Below, one piece after another: positions 1 to 8,892 of a stretch of 64,000 nucleotides of DNA. A program made the translations under genes and the position numbers. This stretch comes from Pseudovibrio exalbescens (lineage in GTDB: Bacteria > Pseudomonadota > Alphaproteobacteria > Rhizobiales > Stappiaceae): NCBI RefSeq assembly GCF_028737195.1, contig NZ_JAQZAJ010000005.1, positions 248,001 through 312,000 on the forward strand, written 5' to 3'. The notes under the pieces are model-generated. The model did not search any database and was not told the DNA's origin. It worked only from the letters and a program-made list of their open reading frames with translations. Position 1 is the first letter of the stretch; each line of letters begins with the position of its first letter.

Positions 1-322
1 TCACTCCGCGGCGCACATTAGACAGAGTCAAGCCGCCCATCAGCTCTTCGTTCTGTCGATTGAACAGGAAAAAGGCGTAACCCGTCCCATCACGGCGTTC
101 TCTGGAATAGCGGCGAATGCGCGTCTTGAAAGCCGTGCGAAGCAGGTCCGTTGGTGGCCAAGTCGGCTCCCATGGCTGCAAGAACTCTCGGCTTTCAAGA
201 CGCACCTGCGACCACGCCTCATAGTCCGAGACGGACGGCGGGCGCAGGATCACATCTTTTGTCAGCAGCGTTGGCTGCTCCTCGCCTCCAGAAAAGCGAA
301 AGAACATGACATCCAAAGCCAT
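1..322 (-). CDS. GNAT N-acetyltransferase, RimJ-like (3' end outside window)
   Basis: The frame starts at the ATG whose complement is at 320-322, behind a GGGGAGG ribosome site, and runs off the left edge with no stop. The 107 visible residues include TLLTKDVILRPPSVSDYEAW, the usual first strand and helix of RimJ/RimL-type GNAT acetyltransferases, then a segment reading FLFNRQNEELMGGLTLSNVRRG, which is the core acceptor-strand region. RimJ-like enzymes acetylate protein N-termini or small amines with acetyl-CoA. It lies just downstream of the M16 peptidase gene on the same strand, an arrangement common in Rhizobiales. The family is fairly sure; the substrate is unknown. Confidence 0.8.
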   Translation of the reverse strand, partial: MALDVMFFRFSGGEEQPTLLTKDVILRPPSVSDYEAWSQVRLESREFLQPWEPTWPPTDLLRTAFKTRIRRYSRERRDGTGYAFFLFNRQNEELMGGLTLSNVRRGV

Positions 323-337
323 GCCTCCCCTCTTTGC

Positions 338-1615
338 CTAGGACACCACACCTGCCTCGTTTAATCTCTGCGAGATCTGAGCCAATGTTGGCATCTCGGA
401 CTTTGGCCCCACATGAACCAGTGTTGGTTGTTTGCCATAAAACACGCGCTGTGCAACACGGCAAACGTCCTCTCTGGTAACCGCATCGACCCGACGGCGG
501 AGTTCTTCCGCGTCGATGGTCTCGCCAAAGATCAGGGTCTGACGGGCGATCTGAGACGCACGGGCCGCCGGGCTTTCCAGCGCCATCATCAAGCCTGCTC
601 GGGTCTGCGCTTTGGCGCGGTCAATTTCCTTGTCTTCGATATTCGCAACAGCCGCGTTCAGCTCCTGAATAAGCACATCCATCAGCTTAGCTGTGTGTTC
701 AGCGCTGGTGGCCGAGTGAATTGCGAACATCCCACTGTCGTCGAACGCCCAGTGGAACGAATAGATCGAGTAGCACAAACCGCGCTTCTCGCGTATCTCC
801 TGAAACAGGCGGGACGACATGCCGCCGCCCAGCACCGACGCCAGGATCTGAACGGCATAATAGTCCTTGTCCTGATAGGAGCACCCTTCAAAACCCAGAA
901 TAATCTGAACTTCCTGAAGATCACGCTCTACCGAAGCTTCGCCGCCGACGTATTTGGAGGCGACTGGTGCAGTTGCCTCGCTTGCAGTCAGGTCACCAAA
1001 TTTTTCCTGGGCAATGGCGACGAACTCGTCATGATCAACCCGGCCTGCTGCCGAGAGCACCATGTTGGAGGCGGTGTAGTGCTTGTCCATGTAGGCGCGA
1101 ATGGCTTCTGGCGTGAAGCTGGTTACCGTCTCGGGTGTACCGAGTATCGGACGTCCAAGAGACTGGTCGGGCCATGCGGTTTCCAGGAGCAGGTCAAAGG
1201 CCTGATCTTCCGGCGTATCCATGGCGGCACCGATTTCCTGAAGGATCACCTGCTTTTCTCGGGTAAGCTCTTCAAGGTCCAGCACGGAATGCTGCAGGAT
1301 GTCTGAGAGAATATCCACGCCCAGCGGCACATCTTCCGCCAGCATTCGAAGATAGTAGTTGGTGTGTTCCACGCTCGTGGAGGCGTTCACTTCGCCGCCA
1401 ACAGCTTCCACCTGCTCTGCAATATCCAGAGCGGAGCGGGTTTGCGTGCCTTTGAATGCCATATGCTCCAGCAGGTGCGTGATGCCGTTTTCGGCGGCAT
1501 CTTCGCTGCGGGAGCCGGTCTTCACCCAGACACCGAGAGCGGCTGTCTTCAGGTGTGGCATGTCATCGGTAAGTACAATGAGTCCGTTGTCTAAACGTGT
1601 CGTTTTTACTGTCAT
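338..1615 (-). CDS. M16 family zinc metallopeptidase (mitochondrial processing peptidase-like)
   Basis: 425 residues, the normal length for the single-subunit bacterial relatives of mitochondrial processing peptidase beta. The inverted zinc motif HLLEH is at residues 47-51 and the third ligand region ILQEIGAAMD follows with Glu near 127, so the enzyme should be active. No signal peptide is visible, so it is probably cytoplasmic and cleaves short or partly unfolded peptides. Its start lies 3 bp after the thrC stop, so the two are co-transcribed; this thrC-M16 pair is a standing alphaproteobacterial arrangement. It differs from the two exported M16 proteins at the right end of the window, which carry signal peptides. 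Confidence 0.93.
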   Translation of the reverse strand: MTVKTTRLDNGLIVLTDDMPHLKTAALGVWVKTGSRSEDAAENGITHLLEHMAFKGTQTRSALDIAEQVEAVGGEVNASTSVEHTNYYLRMLAEDVPLGVDILSDILQHSVLDLEELTREKQVILQEIGAAMDTPEDQAFDLLLETAWPDQSLGRPILGTPETVTSFTPEAIRAYMDKHYTASNMVLSAAGRVDHDEFVAIAQEKFGDLTASEATAPVASKYVGGEASVERDLQEVQIILGFEGCSYQDKDYYAVQILASVLGGGMSSRLFQEIREKRGLCYSIYSFHWAFDDSGMFAIHSATSAEHTAKLMDVLIQELNAAVANIEDKEIDRAKAQTRAGLMMALESPAARASQIARQTLIFGETIDAEELRRRVDAVTREDVCRVAQRVFYGKQPTLVHVGPKSEMPTLAQISQRLNEAGVVS

Positions 1616-1618
1616 TCT

Positions 1619-3025
1619 TTATACCTGCGCGTTCACGGCACGAGCAGTCAATAGAACATGATCCTTGATCGCATCCGTATCGGCAGGCAAGACAGTGTAT
1701 TTTTCTTCGCGCTCAAATAGGTCGCTGAGATGCGCAGGAAGGCCGGGACGCTGTCCGCTGGCTTGCTCTACCGCATCGGGGAATTTTGCTGGATGGGCCG
1801 TTGCAAGAACGACCATGGGCACGCCATCCTTCTCATAGGCTTTTGCCACATGCACACCGGTTGCAGTGTGCGGGTCGAGAAGATATGCGGACTGGTCCAG
1901 CGTTGTTTTGATTGTTTCTGCCACCTCGTCTTCGGTGGCACGGCCTGCGCCAAAATCAGCGCGGATACGCTCCAGAACAGGTTCGCTCAGTTCAAATGCG
2001 CCGGATTGCTTGAGGCCTGACATGTGACGGCGGATCATTGCGCCGTCCCGATCGCCAGCTTCGAACAGGAGGCGTTCAAAGTTGGACGAAACCTGAATGT
2101 CCATGGATGGAGAGGTCGTTGCAACAACACCGCGGGTCTCGTAGCGGCCAGTTTCCAGCGTGCGGGCGAGAATGTCGTTCGTGTTGGTTGCAATCACCAA
2201 CTGATCAATTGGCAGCCCCATCTTCTTGGCTACATAGCCTGCAAAGATATCCCCGAAGTTGCCGGTTGGCACCGTGAAGGAAACTTTGCGGCCGGGTGCA
2301 CCAAGAGCCGTTGCAGCCACGAAATAGTAGACCACCTGCGCCACAATGCGCGCCCAGTTGATGGAATTCACACCCGCCAGAGACACGTTTTCACGGAACG
2401 TGAAGTCATTGAACAGGTCCTTCACGATGGCTTGGCAGTCATCGAAGTTGCCATTGAGCGCCAATGCGTAAATGTTTGCATCTTCTGCCGTGGTCATCTG
2501 ACGGCGCTGAACGGGTGAAACCCGTCCGTTGGGGAACAGGATGTAGACATCGGTGCGTTCTCGGCCTCGGAACGCGTCAATTGCTGCGCCGCCCGTGTCA
2601 CCTGAGGTGGCACCCACAATGGTGGCGCGCTTTCCCTGCTCCGCCAGAACATAGTCCATGAGACGCCCAAGCAACTGCATGGCTACGTCTTTGAAGGCCA
2701 GCGTGGTGCCGTGGAAGAGTTCCAGCACAAAGGTGTTGGGCCCGGTCTGAACCAGAGGAGTTACCGCCTGATGCGCAAACGTGCCGTAGGCTTCGGCAAT
2801 CATGCGCTTGAGATCGGCTTCCGGGATCGCATCACCAACGAAGGGAGCGATCACCTCATAGGCAACGTGCGTGTATGGTTTACCTGCGAAGCTGGCGATT
2901 TTTTCCGCGGAAAGTTCCGGCCATTCCGCTGGGACGTAAAGCCCTCCATCGCGCGCCAGACCTGTGAGCAACACCTCGGAAAAATTGAGTTCCGGAGCTT
3001 CACCGCGCGTGCTTACGTATTTCAC
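1619..3025 (-). CDS. thrC: Threonine synthase
   Basis: Converts O-phosphohomoserine to threonine with PLP. The chosen GTG start (3023-3025) gives about 468 residues beginning VKYVSTRGEAPELNFSEVLL, which matches the usual N-terminus, and follows an AAAGGA ribosome site at 3035-3040; the adjacent GTG at 3028 is equally possible. An in-frame ATG at 3151 would add an arginine-rich stretch not expected in the family. The PLP-lysine segment reads LAFKDVAMQLLGRL and the phosphate-binding loop GATSGDTGGAAIDAF is present. It heads the leftward thrC-M16-GNAT operon. Confidence 0.95.
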   Translation of the reverse strand: MKYVSTRGEAPELNFSEVLLTGLARDGGLYVPAEWPELSAEKIASFAGKPYTHVAYEVIAPFVGDAIPEADLKRMIAEAYGTFAHQAVTPLVQTGPNTFVLELFHGTTLAFKDVAMQLLGRLMDYVLAEQGKRATIVGATSGDTGGAAIDAFRGRERTDVYILFPNGRVSPVQRRQMTTAEDANIYALALNGNFDDCQAIVKDLFNDFTFRENVSLAGVNSINWARIVAQVVYYFVAATALGAPGRKVSFTVPTGNFGDIFAGYVAKKMGLPIDQLVIATNTNDILARTLETGRYETRGVVATTSPSMDIQVSSNFERLLFEAGDRDGAMIRRHMSGLKQSGAFELSEPVLERIRADFGAGRATEDEVAETIKTTLDQSAYLLDPHTATGVHVAKAYEKDGVPMVVLATAHPAKFPDAVEQASGQRPGLPAHLSDLFEREEKYTVLPADTDAIKDHVLLTARAVNAQV

Positions 3026-3226
3026 CACTCTTAATCCTTTACGACTGCGTATTTCAGTCTTTCGCCGTTTTAGCCGGCGCACACTACCGTTAGGGACGCC
3101 AACAGGCAAGCCAGCGGTCAGCGTTAAACGCCAGATCCACTCGCCCGTCAAATCAGATAGCAGTTTTCCAGAGTTCGCGCACTAGCGAACACGCACCTTG
3201 GGGATACCCATCACATTTGAGGGAGA

Positions 3227-3823
3227 TCAGGCGTGCCCGGCTTCGCTGGAGAGCATGCCCGGATCAATGCCGAGGATGCCAAGGGCGGTGCGCCATTTGT
3301 CTTCGGAGTCCACATCGAAAATCAGCGAAGGGTCCGCACGGCACGTCAGCCAGCCATTTGCGTGTATCTCGGCTTCCAACTGCCCGGGCGCCCATCCGGC
3401 ATACCCAAGCGCCAACATGGCCTGCTTTGGCCCCCGGCCTTCCGCCAGCGCGCGCAGGATTTCCACGGTCGCCGTCAGGCATACCCCATCGTTGATGGGA
3501 AGACTGGAACTCTCGATGTAAAAATCATCCGTGTGCAGAACGAAACCGCGCCCGGTTTCAACCGGGCCACCACGATGAACCTGCATGTCCTGCAGCTCGT
3601 TCGGCAGCAAGATGCCGCCATCCTCAGGAATGATTTCGAGCTGGCTCAAAAGCTCTTCGAAGGTGATGTTGTTGGCCGGTTGATTGAGCACAATTCCCAT
3701 GGCACCTTCATCGGAATGCGCGCACAGGTAGATTACTGAATGCGCAAAGCGACCGTCTTCCATGGTCGGCATCGCAATCAGAAATTGTCCATCCATATAG
3801 CTGCCGTCGGCTTCAGAGGACAT
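3227..3823 (-). CDS. YqgE/AlgH family protein (DUF179)
   Basis: 198 residues with the family signature [20 protein letters not shown] near the start and [20 protein letters not shown] around residue 45; the C-terminal half carries the conserved [17 protein letters not shown]. YqgE/AlgH proteins are widespread small cytoplasmic proteins whose biochemical role is not settled; in Pseudomonas AlgH has been linked to alginate regulation. A good AAAGGAG ribosome site lies just upstream of the ATG. It is divergent from the DsbD-alpha-like gene at 4043, with which it is commonly neighboured in Rhizobiales. Confidence 0.93.
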   Translation of the reverse strand: MSSEADGSYMDGQFLIAMPTMEDGRFAHSVIYLCAHSDEGAMGIVLNQPANNITFEELLSQLEIIPEDGGILLPNELQDMQVHRGGPVETGRGFVLHTDDFYIESSSLPINDGVCLTATVEILRALAEGRGPKQAMLALGYAGWAPGQLEAEIHANGWLTCRADPSLIFDVDSEDKWRTALGILGIDPGMLSSEAGHA

Positions 3824-4042
3824 ACCAGCCTCATCTCCTTTTTACGAAGCTCCATTCGAATCAGAGCCTACCGCATTGCAGCGGCTTTGCAATCTGCCAC
3901 TTGTAAAATTAACGGCTTCTTAGGTCGATTTCCCAATTATCATGGCAGTTGGTCCTCACTACTAACAGTGGCTCTCAAAGAGTTGACCTCGGTTCAATGA
4001 ATGTAACTGGCACTTGTTAAAAGCTCCTTGTAAACGGAGACC

Positions 4043-4906
4043 ATGATCAAAAAACTCGCTCTCTCTCTGGTTTGCCTTAGTGCTGCCGTGGCGGCCACAC
4101 CCGCTTTTGCAGACCGTGCCATCGGCACCGAGTGGTTCGAAGTAGAAGGCGGCGCCGTGCGGCTCATCAGAGCCAGCACACCGGAAGATGACGGCACTTA
4201 TAAGGCCGGCCTCGAGTTTCAGCTGGAGCCGGGTTGGCACACCTATTGGCGCTACCCGGGAGAGGCAGGCATTCCCACAGAAGCCAATTTCAACGGTTCA
4301 ACGAACCTCGCGAATGCGGAACTCCTGTTCCCCGCCCCCAAGCGCTACAGCGACGGTTTCTCCACATCGCTCATCTATGACGGAAACGTCATCCTCCCGC
4401 TTAAGTTGCAGCGTCAGAGCGATGCGCGAACCACCGTACTCAACATGACCGTCACCTTTGGCGTGTGTCAGCACATCTGCATTCCAGAACAGCAAGAGCT
4501 TTCATTGGTGCTGCCGCGTCACACGACAGAAGATGCCGAGGCAGACGCGATCATTGAGGCCGCCTTTGCCAAATTGCCTGCGCAGGCAAACGGCAATGCG
4601 CCTGTCACCGAGATTGCAGTTGTGCCGACGGACAGCACCCCTGTGATTACTTTCTCCGCTCCGGTAAGCACTACGGAGAGCACCGCCTACGACCTGTTTG
4701 TTGAGGGGCCGGAGGGATCTTACAACAGCGTTCCCAAGCGCCTTGAAAGCAGTGATCACATTGCGCGTTGGCAGTTGCCGCTGACCGGTTTCCCCAAAGA
4801 CCTGCAGGAACTTGACCTGCGGCTTACGCTGATCACCCCGCAAGGGGCCGTTGAACAGGAAGCAGCCCTCTCCTTGCCACCGAGAGCCAAGGAAAAAAGA
4901 TCGTAG
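4043..4906 (+). CDS. Periplasmic protein with DsbD N-terminal-like (thiol:disulfide interchange) domain
   Basis: 287 residues with a Sec signal peptide (MIKKLALSLV... ending PAFA at about residue 23), so it is periplasmic. The body resembles the immunoglobulin-like alpha domain of DsbD: LEPGWHTYWRYPGEAGIP followed by the cysteine pair CQHIC (Cys142 and Cys146), the position of the redox-active cysteines in DsbD-alpha. It has no membrane domain or thioredoxin domain, so it would have to receive electrons from a separate CcdA/DsbD-like protein. The likely role is passing reductant to periplasmic thiols, for example for cytochrome c or oxidase copper-site maturation; the partner is not visible here. 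Confidence 0.8.
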   Translation: MIKKLALSLVCLSAAVAATPAFADRAIGTEWFEVEGGAVRLIRASTPEDDGTYKAGLEFQLEPGWHTYWRYPGEAGIPTEANFNGSTNLANAELLFPAPKRYSDGFSTSLIYDGNVILPLKLQRQSDARTTVLNMTVTFGVCQHICIPEQQELSLVLPRHTTEDAEADAIIEAAFAKLPAQANGNAPVTEIAVVPTDSTPVITFSAPVSTTESTAYDLFVEGPEGSYNSVPKRLESSDHIARWQLPLTGFPKDLQELDLRLTLITPQGAVEQEAALSLPPRAKEKRS

Positions 4907-5082
4907 TGGACGACTGCGGAACTTGCGTTTCTAAGTTAAATTCCTAGGTGTACCGTGGGTGGCTGGCAATGAGCGAGCACACCCCAAAGGTGCGTTAGCG
5001 CGCTTTCCACAAACAGTGCGCGCGGCGCTCTACCCCCTTTTGCAGCCAAAAGCCTGCAATTCCGGATCGGAGGACTGAACCC

Positions 5083-5568
5083 ATGACAATCTCTATCGGC
5101 GACAAACTGCCGGACGCCAGCTTCAAGACACCGGGCGCTGACGGCCCGCAGAACCTGACCACAAAGCAGATTTTCGACGGCAAGACCGTTGTCCTGTTCG
5201 CTGTTCCAGGCGCTTTCACCCCGACATGCCACATGAACCACCTGCCAGGCTTCCAAAACAAGGCAGCGGACCTGAAGGCGAAGGGCGTAGACGAGATCGC
5301 CGTCGTGTCGGTCAACGACGTATTCGTCATGGACGCATGGGCAAAGGCAACCGGCGCAGGTGACGATATCCTGTTCCTTGCGGACGGCAGCGCCGATTTT
5401 ACCAAGGCCATTGGGCTTGAGCTTGATGGCTCTGGCTTTGGCATGGGGCTGCGGTCTCAGCGCTATGCAATGGTGGTGAAGGACGGCACCGTTACCGCGC
5501 TGAACGTTGAAGATTCTCCCGGCGAAGCAACCACATCCGGTGCTGATGCGGTGCTCGAGCTGCTTTAA
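5083..5568 (+). CDS. Peroxiredoxin, Prx5 type (single cysteine)
   Basis: 161 residues, full length for Prx5/PrxII enzymes that reduce peroxides and alkyl hydroperoxides. The active-site loop PGAFTPTC places the peroxidatic cysteine at residue 49. It is the only cysteine in the protein, so it is a 1-Cys enzyme that must be recycled by glutathione/glutaredoxin or another thiol. GGAGGACTGAACCC precedes the ATG. It lies downstream of the DsbD-alpha-like gene on the same strand, 176 bp away, so co-transcription is possible but not shown. A strong hairpin terminator follows its stop. Confidence 0.95.
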   Translation: MTISIGDKLPDASFKTPGADGPQNLTTKQIFDGKTVVLFAVPGAFTPTCHMNHLPGFQNKAADLKAKGVDEIAVVSVNDVFVMDAWAKATGAGDDILFLADGSADFTKAIGLELDGSGFGMGLRSQRYAMVVKDGTVTALNVEDSPGEATTSGADAVLELL

Positions 5569-5593
5569 GCTCAGCCACAGGCAAGACGATTTT

Positions 5594-5619
5594 GGGGAGA
5601 GGCATCGCCTCTCCCCTTT
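5594..5619. terminator. Bidirectional intrinsic terminator between peroxiredoxin and SURF1
   Basis: A perfect 10-bp stem GGGGAGAGGC / GCCTCTCCCC with an ATC loop at 5594-5616. It is followed by TTT on the + strand and preceded by TTTT at 5590-5593 when read as the - strand tail complement (AAAA on +... giving a weaker U tract). It sits exactly between two convergent genes. Confidence 0.85.
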
Positions 5620-5622
5620 CTA

Positions 5623-6645
5623 TTAGAGTTTCTTGCTGTTCTTGATGTTCTGGAATTCAGCTTCCAGTTCAGCCTTGGGATCTCGGATGGGCCGGTCTTC
5701 CACATCCGGCGGCGGCAGATCCCAATCATCCTCGTCCTCATCCCCAACAACAGGGGCAGGCTTTTTGCTCTTGCGCCACATGCTGATGCGAAAGGCGATG
5801 TACATCGCGATCAGTGTGGCAGCGAGACCGAACCATGTGAATGCGTACTGCAAATGGTTGTTGGAGAACGTCAAGCGGGTCTCGCCGGGCTGTGGCAAGT
5901 CCCCCGCAGATGCGGTGAGTTCGTTGATATCAACCGTGTAGGGCGCCGTCCTGCTCGCATCCAGCCCCAGTGCTTCCGCCATCTTTTTCGGTTCTCGCAC
6001 AAACCATTCGCCGGTGTGTTCATCACCGGCAGGTGAGAAGAAGCTTGGCGTTTCGGCTCTGCGGGCAAGACCTGTCAAAATGATGGTCTCTTTGGGGGGC
6101 GCCGACCCAAGGCGCGTGGACTGGTCCCGGCGATCGATAGGCACGAACCCTCGGTTTACCAGCACCACCCAGCCTTCGTTCGTGGCAAACGGCGTGTAGA
6201 CGAAGTAACCCTGCCCACCATATCGGCCACGCGGGTTGTTCAATGTGTCGAAGTAATAAAGCTCACCAAGGATGAAACGGCCTTTAAGTGTGACCGGCAG
6301 ATAGTCAATCTCCTCAGTGGTCAGCTGTTTCCATTCTTTTGGACCCGGTGCGACAACGGCTTTATCTGTAACACGTTCGGTGGCCCGCTCGATCAGCGCC
6401 TCTTTCCACGCCAACCGGTCCAACTGCCAGAAGCCCAGAGAAAGCAGAACACCAAAGGCAACGAGGGTGAACAGCGTCAACCAAAGATATTGCAGGTAGA
6501 ACGGCTTGCCTTTTGGCGTGACCGGCAGCTCAAGTTCCTCGTCGTCCTCGTCCGGCAGGGGGCGGAACTCAAGATCCTCCTCGCCGTCCACCTCTTTTTC
6601 GGGCGGGCTGTCCTCTGCCTTTTTCCAAGGCCACTTAATCTTCAT
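5623..6645 (-). CDS. SURF1 family cytochrome oxidase assembly protein
   Basis: 340 residues from the ATG at 6643-6645, which overlaps the end of DUF983 by 11 bp. Typical SURF1 topology: a first membrane helix (YLWLTLFTLVAFGVLLSLGF), the family motif around GFWQLDRLAWKEALIE, a large periplasmic domain, and a second membrane helix (YAFTWFGLAATLIAMYIAF). SURF1 supports heme a insertion into subunit I of aa3 oxidase. Odd feature: both cytoplasmic ends are extended and very acidic (roughly residues 9-40 with many Glu and Asp, and a C-terminal DEDEDDWDLPPP segment). It is the last gene of the cta operon. Confidence 0.93.
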   Translation of the reverse strand: MKIKWPWKKAEDSPPEKEVDGEEDLEFRPLPDEDDEELELPVTPKGKPFYLQYLWLTLFTLVAFGVLLSLGFWQLDRLAWKEALIERATERVTDKAVVAPGPKEWKQLTTEEIDYLPVTLKGRFILGELYYFDTLNNPRGRYGGQGYFVYTPFATNEGWVVLVNRGFVPIDRRDQSTRLGSAPPKETIILTGLARRAETPSFFSPAGDEHTGEWFVREPKKMAEALGLDASRTAPYTVDINELTASAGDLPQPGETRLTFSNNHLQYAFTWFGLAATLIAMYIAFRISMWRKSKKPAPVVGDEDEDDWDLPPPDVEDRPIRDPKAELEAEFQNIKNSKKL

Positions 6646-7036
6646 CGATCTTCCCCTCCGCCGCATTGTGCTTGTACTGCAATACAATCAGCAGCCCCTT
6701 GAGCGGCCTTAACAGGCCAAGGGCGAGCCCCACTGTCAGAGGAAGCCAAAGCGCCATGTGCACCCAGATAGGCGGTTGATAGGCAAGTTCCACCAGCAAT
6801 ACGAGGCCTACTACCACAAAGCCGATAATCATGATCACAAAAACGGCCGGTCCATCACCAGAGTCGGCAGAAGCATAAGATAGACCACATACAGGGCAGG
6901 CCTCGCGCAGCTTCAACATACCGCGAAACAGTTGGCCCTCCCCGCAACGCGGGCATTTGCAGCGCAAACCGGTCGAAATGGGGTTGTCGACATACCCCTT
7001 GTAACCAGCGCTTGCATGCTTGTGCCGGTCCGCCAT
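6635..7036 (-). CDS. DUF983 zinc-ribbon membrane protein
   Basis: 133 residues from the ATG at 7034-7036, which follows GGAGGACGCC; longer upstream starts are less likely. The N-terminal half has a zinc-ribbon-like set of cysteines (Cys26, 28, 31 in CKCPRC and Cys47, 50 in CPVC). Two membrane helices follow (VFVIMIIGFVVVGLVLLV and HMALWLPLTVGLALGLL). DUF983 genes are regularly found between ctaE and SURF1 in alphaproteobacteria, so a role in oxidase assembly is assumed but not proven. Its last 11 bases contain the SURF1 start, suggesting translational coupling. Confidence 0.9.
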   Translation of the reverse strand: MADRHKHASAGYKGYVDNPISTGLRCKCPRCGEGQLFRGMLKLREACPVCGLSYASADSGDGPAVFVIMIIGFVVVGLVLLVELAYQPPIWVHMALWLPLTVGLALGLLRPLKGLLIVLQYKHNAAEGKIDED

Positions 7037-7090
7037 GGCGTCCTCCGCAAAACCTACTAGAACATTAACACGGTCTGAAGCTGACCATTG

Positions 7091-7120
7091 CAACGAAAAA
7101 GGGCGGCCGCGCCGCCCTTT
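7091..7120 (-). terminator. Intrinsic terminator after ctaE
   Basis: Stem AAAGGGCGGC (7098-7107) with GCCGCCCTTT (7111-7120) and a CGC loop. Read on the - strand it is followed by TTTTTCGTTG, a good U tract. It lies between ctaE and DUF983, so it would separate the structural oxidase genes from DUF983-SURF1 and allow only partial read-through. Confidence 0.8.
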
Positions 7121-7143
7121 CTACTTTACCTGTCAAAACCTGA

Positions 7144-8031
7144 TCAAGCCGCCCAAACATAGATGGAGGCGAACAGGAACAGCCAGACAACGTCAACGAA
7201 ATGCCAATACCAAGCTGCCGCTTCGAACCCGAAGTGCTTCTTTGCAGAAAAGTGGCCCGCCAAGGCACGGAAAAGGCACACAGCAAGGAAGATCGTACCC
7301 ACGATCACATGGAAGCCGTGGAAGCCAGTGGCCATGTAGAAGGTTGCCCCGTAGATGTTGTCGGAAAACCCAAATGCGGCGTGGCTGTACTCATAGGCCT
7401 GCAGTGTGGTGAACAAGAGCCCCAGAGTCACGGTGGCAATCAGCCCCCATTTCAGGCCCTCACGATCCTCATGCAGCATGGCGTGGTGAGCCCAGGTTAC
7501 GGTTGTACCTGACAACAGCAGAATGAAGGTGTTCAAAAGGGGCAGGTGCCAAGGGTCAAAGGTTTCAATGCCCTGTGGCGGCCACACACCGCCGGTGTGC
7601 TCGACGCGCGCATATTGTGCAGGTTCAGCAAAGAACAGGGAAACATCAAAGAACGCCCAGAACCATGCAACAAAGAACATCACCTCTGACGCGATGAACA
7701 GGATCATGCCATAACGCAGATGCAGGGATACGACGCGCGTGTGATGCCCGGCATGGGATTCACGCACCGTATCACGCCACCACATGAACATGGTGTAGAG
7801 CACGATTGCCAATCCGATGACAAACAGTCCCCAGCCGGTCAGGTCGATGCCATACGCCAATGAGCCGTCCTCAGCGGTGTATGGGAAGAACCCCAGAACA
7901 TCCTCGTTGGACATCCGCATGTAACCGATGGCACCGATCGCCAGAATCAAAGTCCCAACTGAGGCGATGAACGGCCACGGACTCGGGTCTATGATGTGAT
8001 AGTCGTGATTTTTGCTATGAGCTTCAGCCAT
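7144..8031 (-). CDS. ctaE: Cytochrome c oxidase subunit III
   Basis: 295 residues from the ATG at 8029-8031 ([20 protein letters not shown]), which is the normal subunit III N-terminus; the frame extends further upstream but overlaps ctaG. Seven membrane helices are visible, with the conserved helix III sequence [20 protein letters not shown] and the late motif [15 protein letters not shown]. Subunit III stabilises the aa3 oxidase and its proton uptake. It is encoded 53 bp after ctaG and is followed by a strong terminator. Confidence 0.97.
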   Translation of the reverse strand: MAEAHSKNHDYHIIDPSPWPFIASVGTLILAIGAIGYMRMSNEDVLGFFPYTAEDGSLAYGIDLTGWGLFVIGLAIVLYTMFMWWRDTVRESHAGHHTRVVSLHLRYGMILFIASEVMFFVAWFWAFFDVSLFFAEPAQYARVEHTGGVWPPQGIETFDPWHLPLLNTFILLLSGTTVTWAHHAMLHEDREGLKWGLIATVTLGLLFTTLQAYEYSHAAFGFSDNIYGATFYMATGFHGFHVIVGTIFLAVCLFRALAGHFSAKKHFGFEAAAWYWHFVDVVWLFLFASIYVWAA

Positions 8032-8083
8032 ACCTATGCTCCCAAATATTCTCGACGCGCATCCCTCAAAGTCATGGTGCGCT

Positions 8084-8695
8084 CTATAGCTTTGCTTCGG
8101 TTGCAACGGCGTCGTCCAAAACCGTTGCTGCTGTTTCTTCTTCACCGTCTGGCGTCACCGGGAAGAACGTGTAGGACAGCGTCACTTCCCGGATGTTGTC
8201 GAGGCGTTCGTCTTCAACCATCGCGGGATCGATGAAGAACAGGACTGGCATGTCCACCTGCTCACCAGCCACCAACGGCTGTTCGGTGAAACAAAAGCAG
8301 TCGATCTTGTTGAAGTAGCCCCCCATCTCCGCGGGGGAGACATTGAACGTGGAGGTGCCCACCGTTTTGCGACTGGACACATTTTCGGCCGAGTAGAACA
8401 CCTCTGCCATTTGTCCGAGTTTCACCCGAACAACGCGGGTCTTGGCCTCGAACTCCCAAGGCAGGTTCGGATTGGTGTTTGCATCAAAGCGAACGATGAT
8501 CTCCCGGTCCAACACAGTTTCGCTCGCAACGTCAACGCGTTGTGTTGTTCCGCCATAGCCGGTGACGCGGCAGAACAGGTCATAGAGCGGCACCGCCGCA
8601 AAGGACAGACCAACCATGCTGAAGAACACGCCAACGCAGATGAAGGCCACCTTGGCATTGCTTCGGTTCTGATGCTGAACGTCCTTTTGCGTCAT
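8084..8695 (-). CDS. ctaG: Cytochrome c oxidase assembly factor CtaG/Cox11
   Basis: 203 residues: one N-terminal membrane helix (about 15-37) and a periplasmic immunoglobulin-like copper domain. Cysteines at 42, 133 and 135 (the last two in the conserved CFCF of [11 protein letters not shown]) are the expected Cu(I) ligands. The protein delivers copper to the CuB site of subunit I. It lies directly downstream of coxF in the cta operon. The C-terminus has a short acidic alanine-rich extension. Confidence 0.96.
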   Translation of the reverse strand: MTQKDVQHQNRSNAKVAFICVGVFFSMVGLSFAAVPLYDLFCRVTGYGGTTQRVDVASETVLDREIIVRFDANTNPNLPWEFEAKTRVVRVKLGQMAEVFYSAENVSSRKTVGTSTFNVSPAEMGGYFNKIDCFCFTEQPLVAGEQVDMPVLFFIDPAMVEDERLDNIREVTLSYTFFPVTPDGEEETAATVLDDAVATEAKL

Positions 8696-8722
8696 CGTCC
8701 CTGATCCCTTCCCTTGCCCCTT

Positions 8723-8890
8723 TTACAGGGGTCGATCCATTACGCCGGGACCAAGCTTGACGATGGTCACCACGTAAAAGATCCCCACCAATACGGCGAG
8801 AGCAACGGCCAGAGCGATGGACCGGCTGCGGCGTTTTTTGTGTTGTTCTGGTGTCAGGTTCTGAACTGGCACCTGTGCTTTTCCAGCCAT
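8723..8890 (-). CDS. coxF: CoxF-type small membrane protein of the oxidase operon (55 aa)
   Basis: A 55-residue gene reading [20 protein letters not shown], then a basic RRSRS patch, one membrane helix ([20 protein letters not shown]) and [11 protein letters not shown], ending TAA at 8723-8725. It starts 2 bp after the ctaB stop and ends 27 bp before ctaG, the fixed position of coxF in Rhizobiales oxidase operons. The T-P-E-Q-H-K-K-R-R motif before the helix and the terminal K-L-G-P-G-V-x-D-R-P are the family signature. Its exact function in oxidase assembly is not established. It is easily missed because of its size. Confidence 0.9.
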   Translation of the reverse strand: MAGKAQVPVQNLTPEQHKKRRSRSIALAVALAVLVGIFYVVTIVKLGPGVMDRPL

Positions 8891-8892
8891 GG

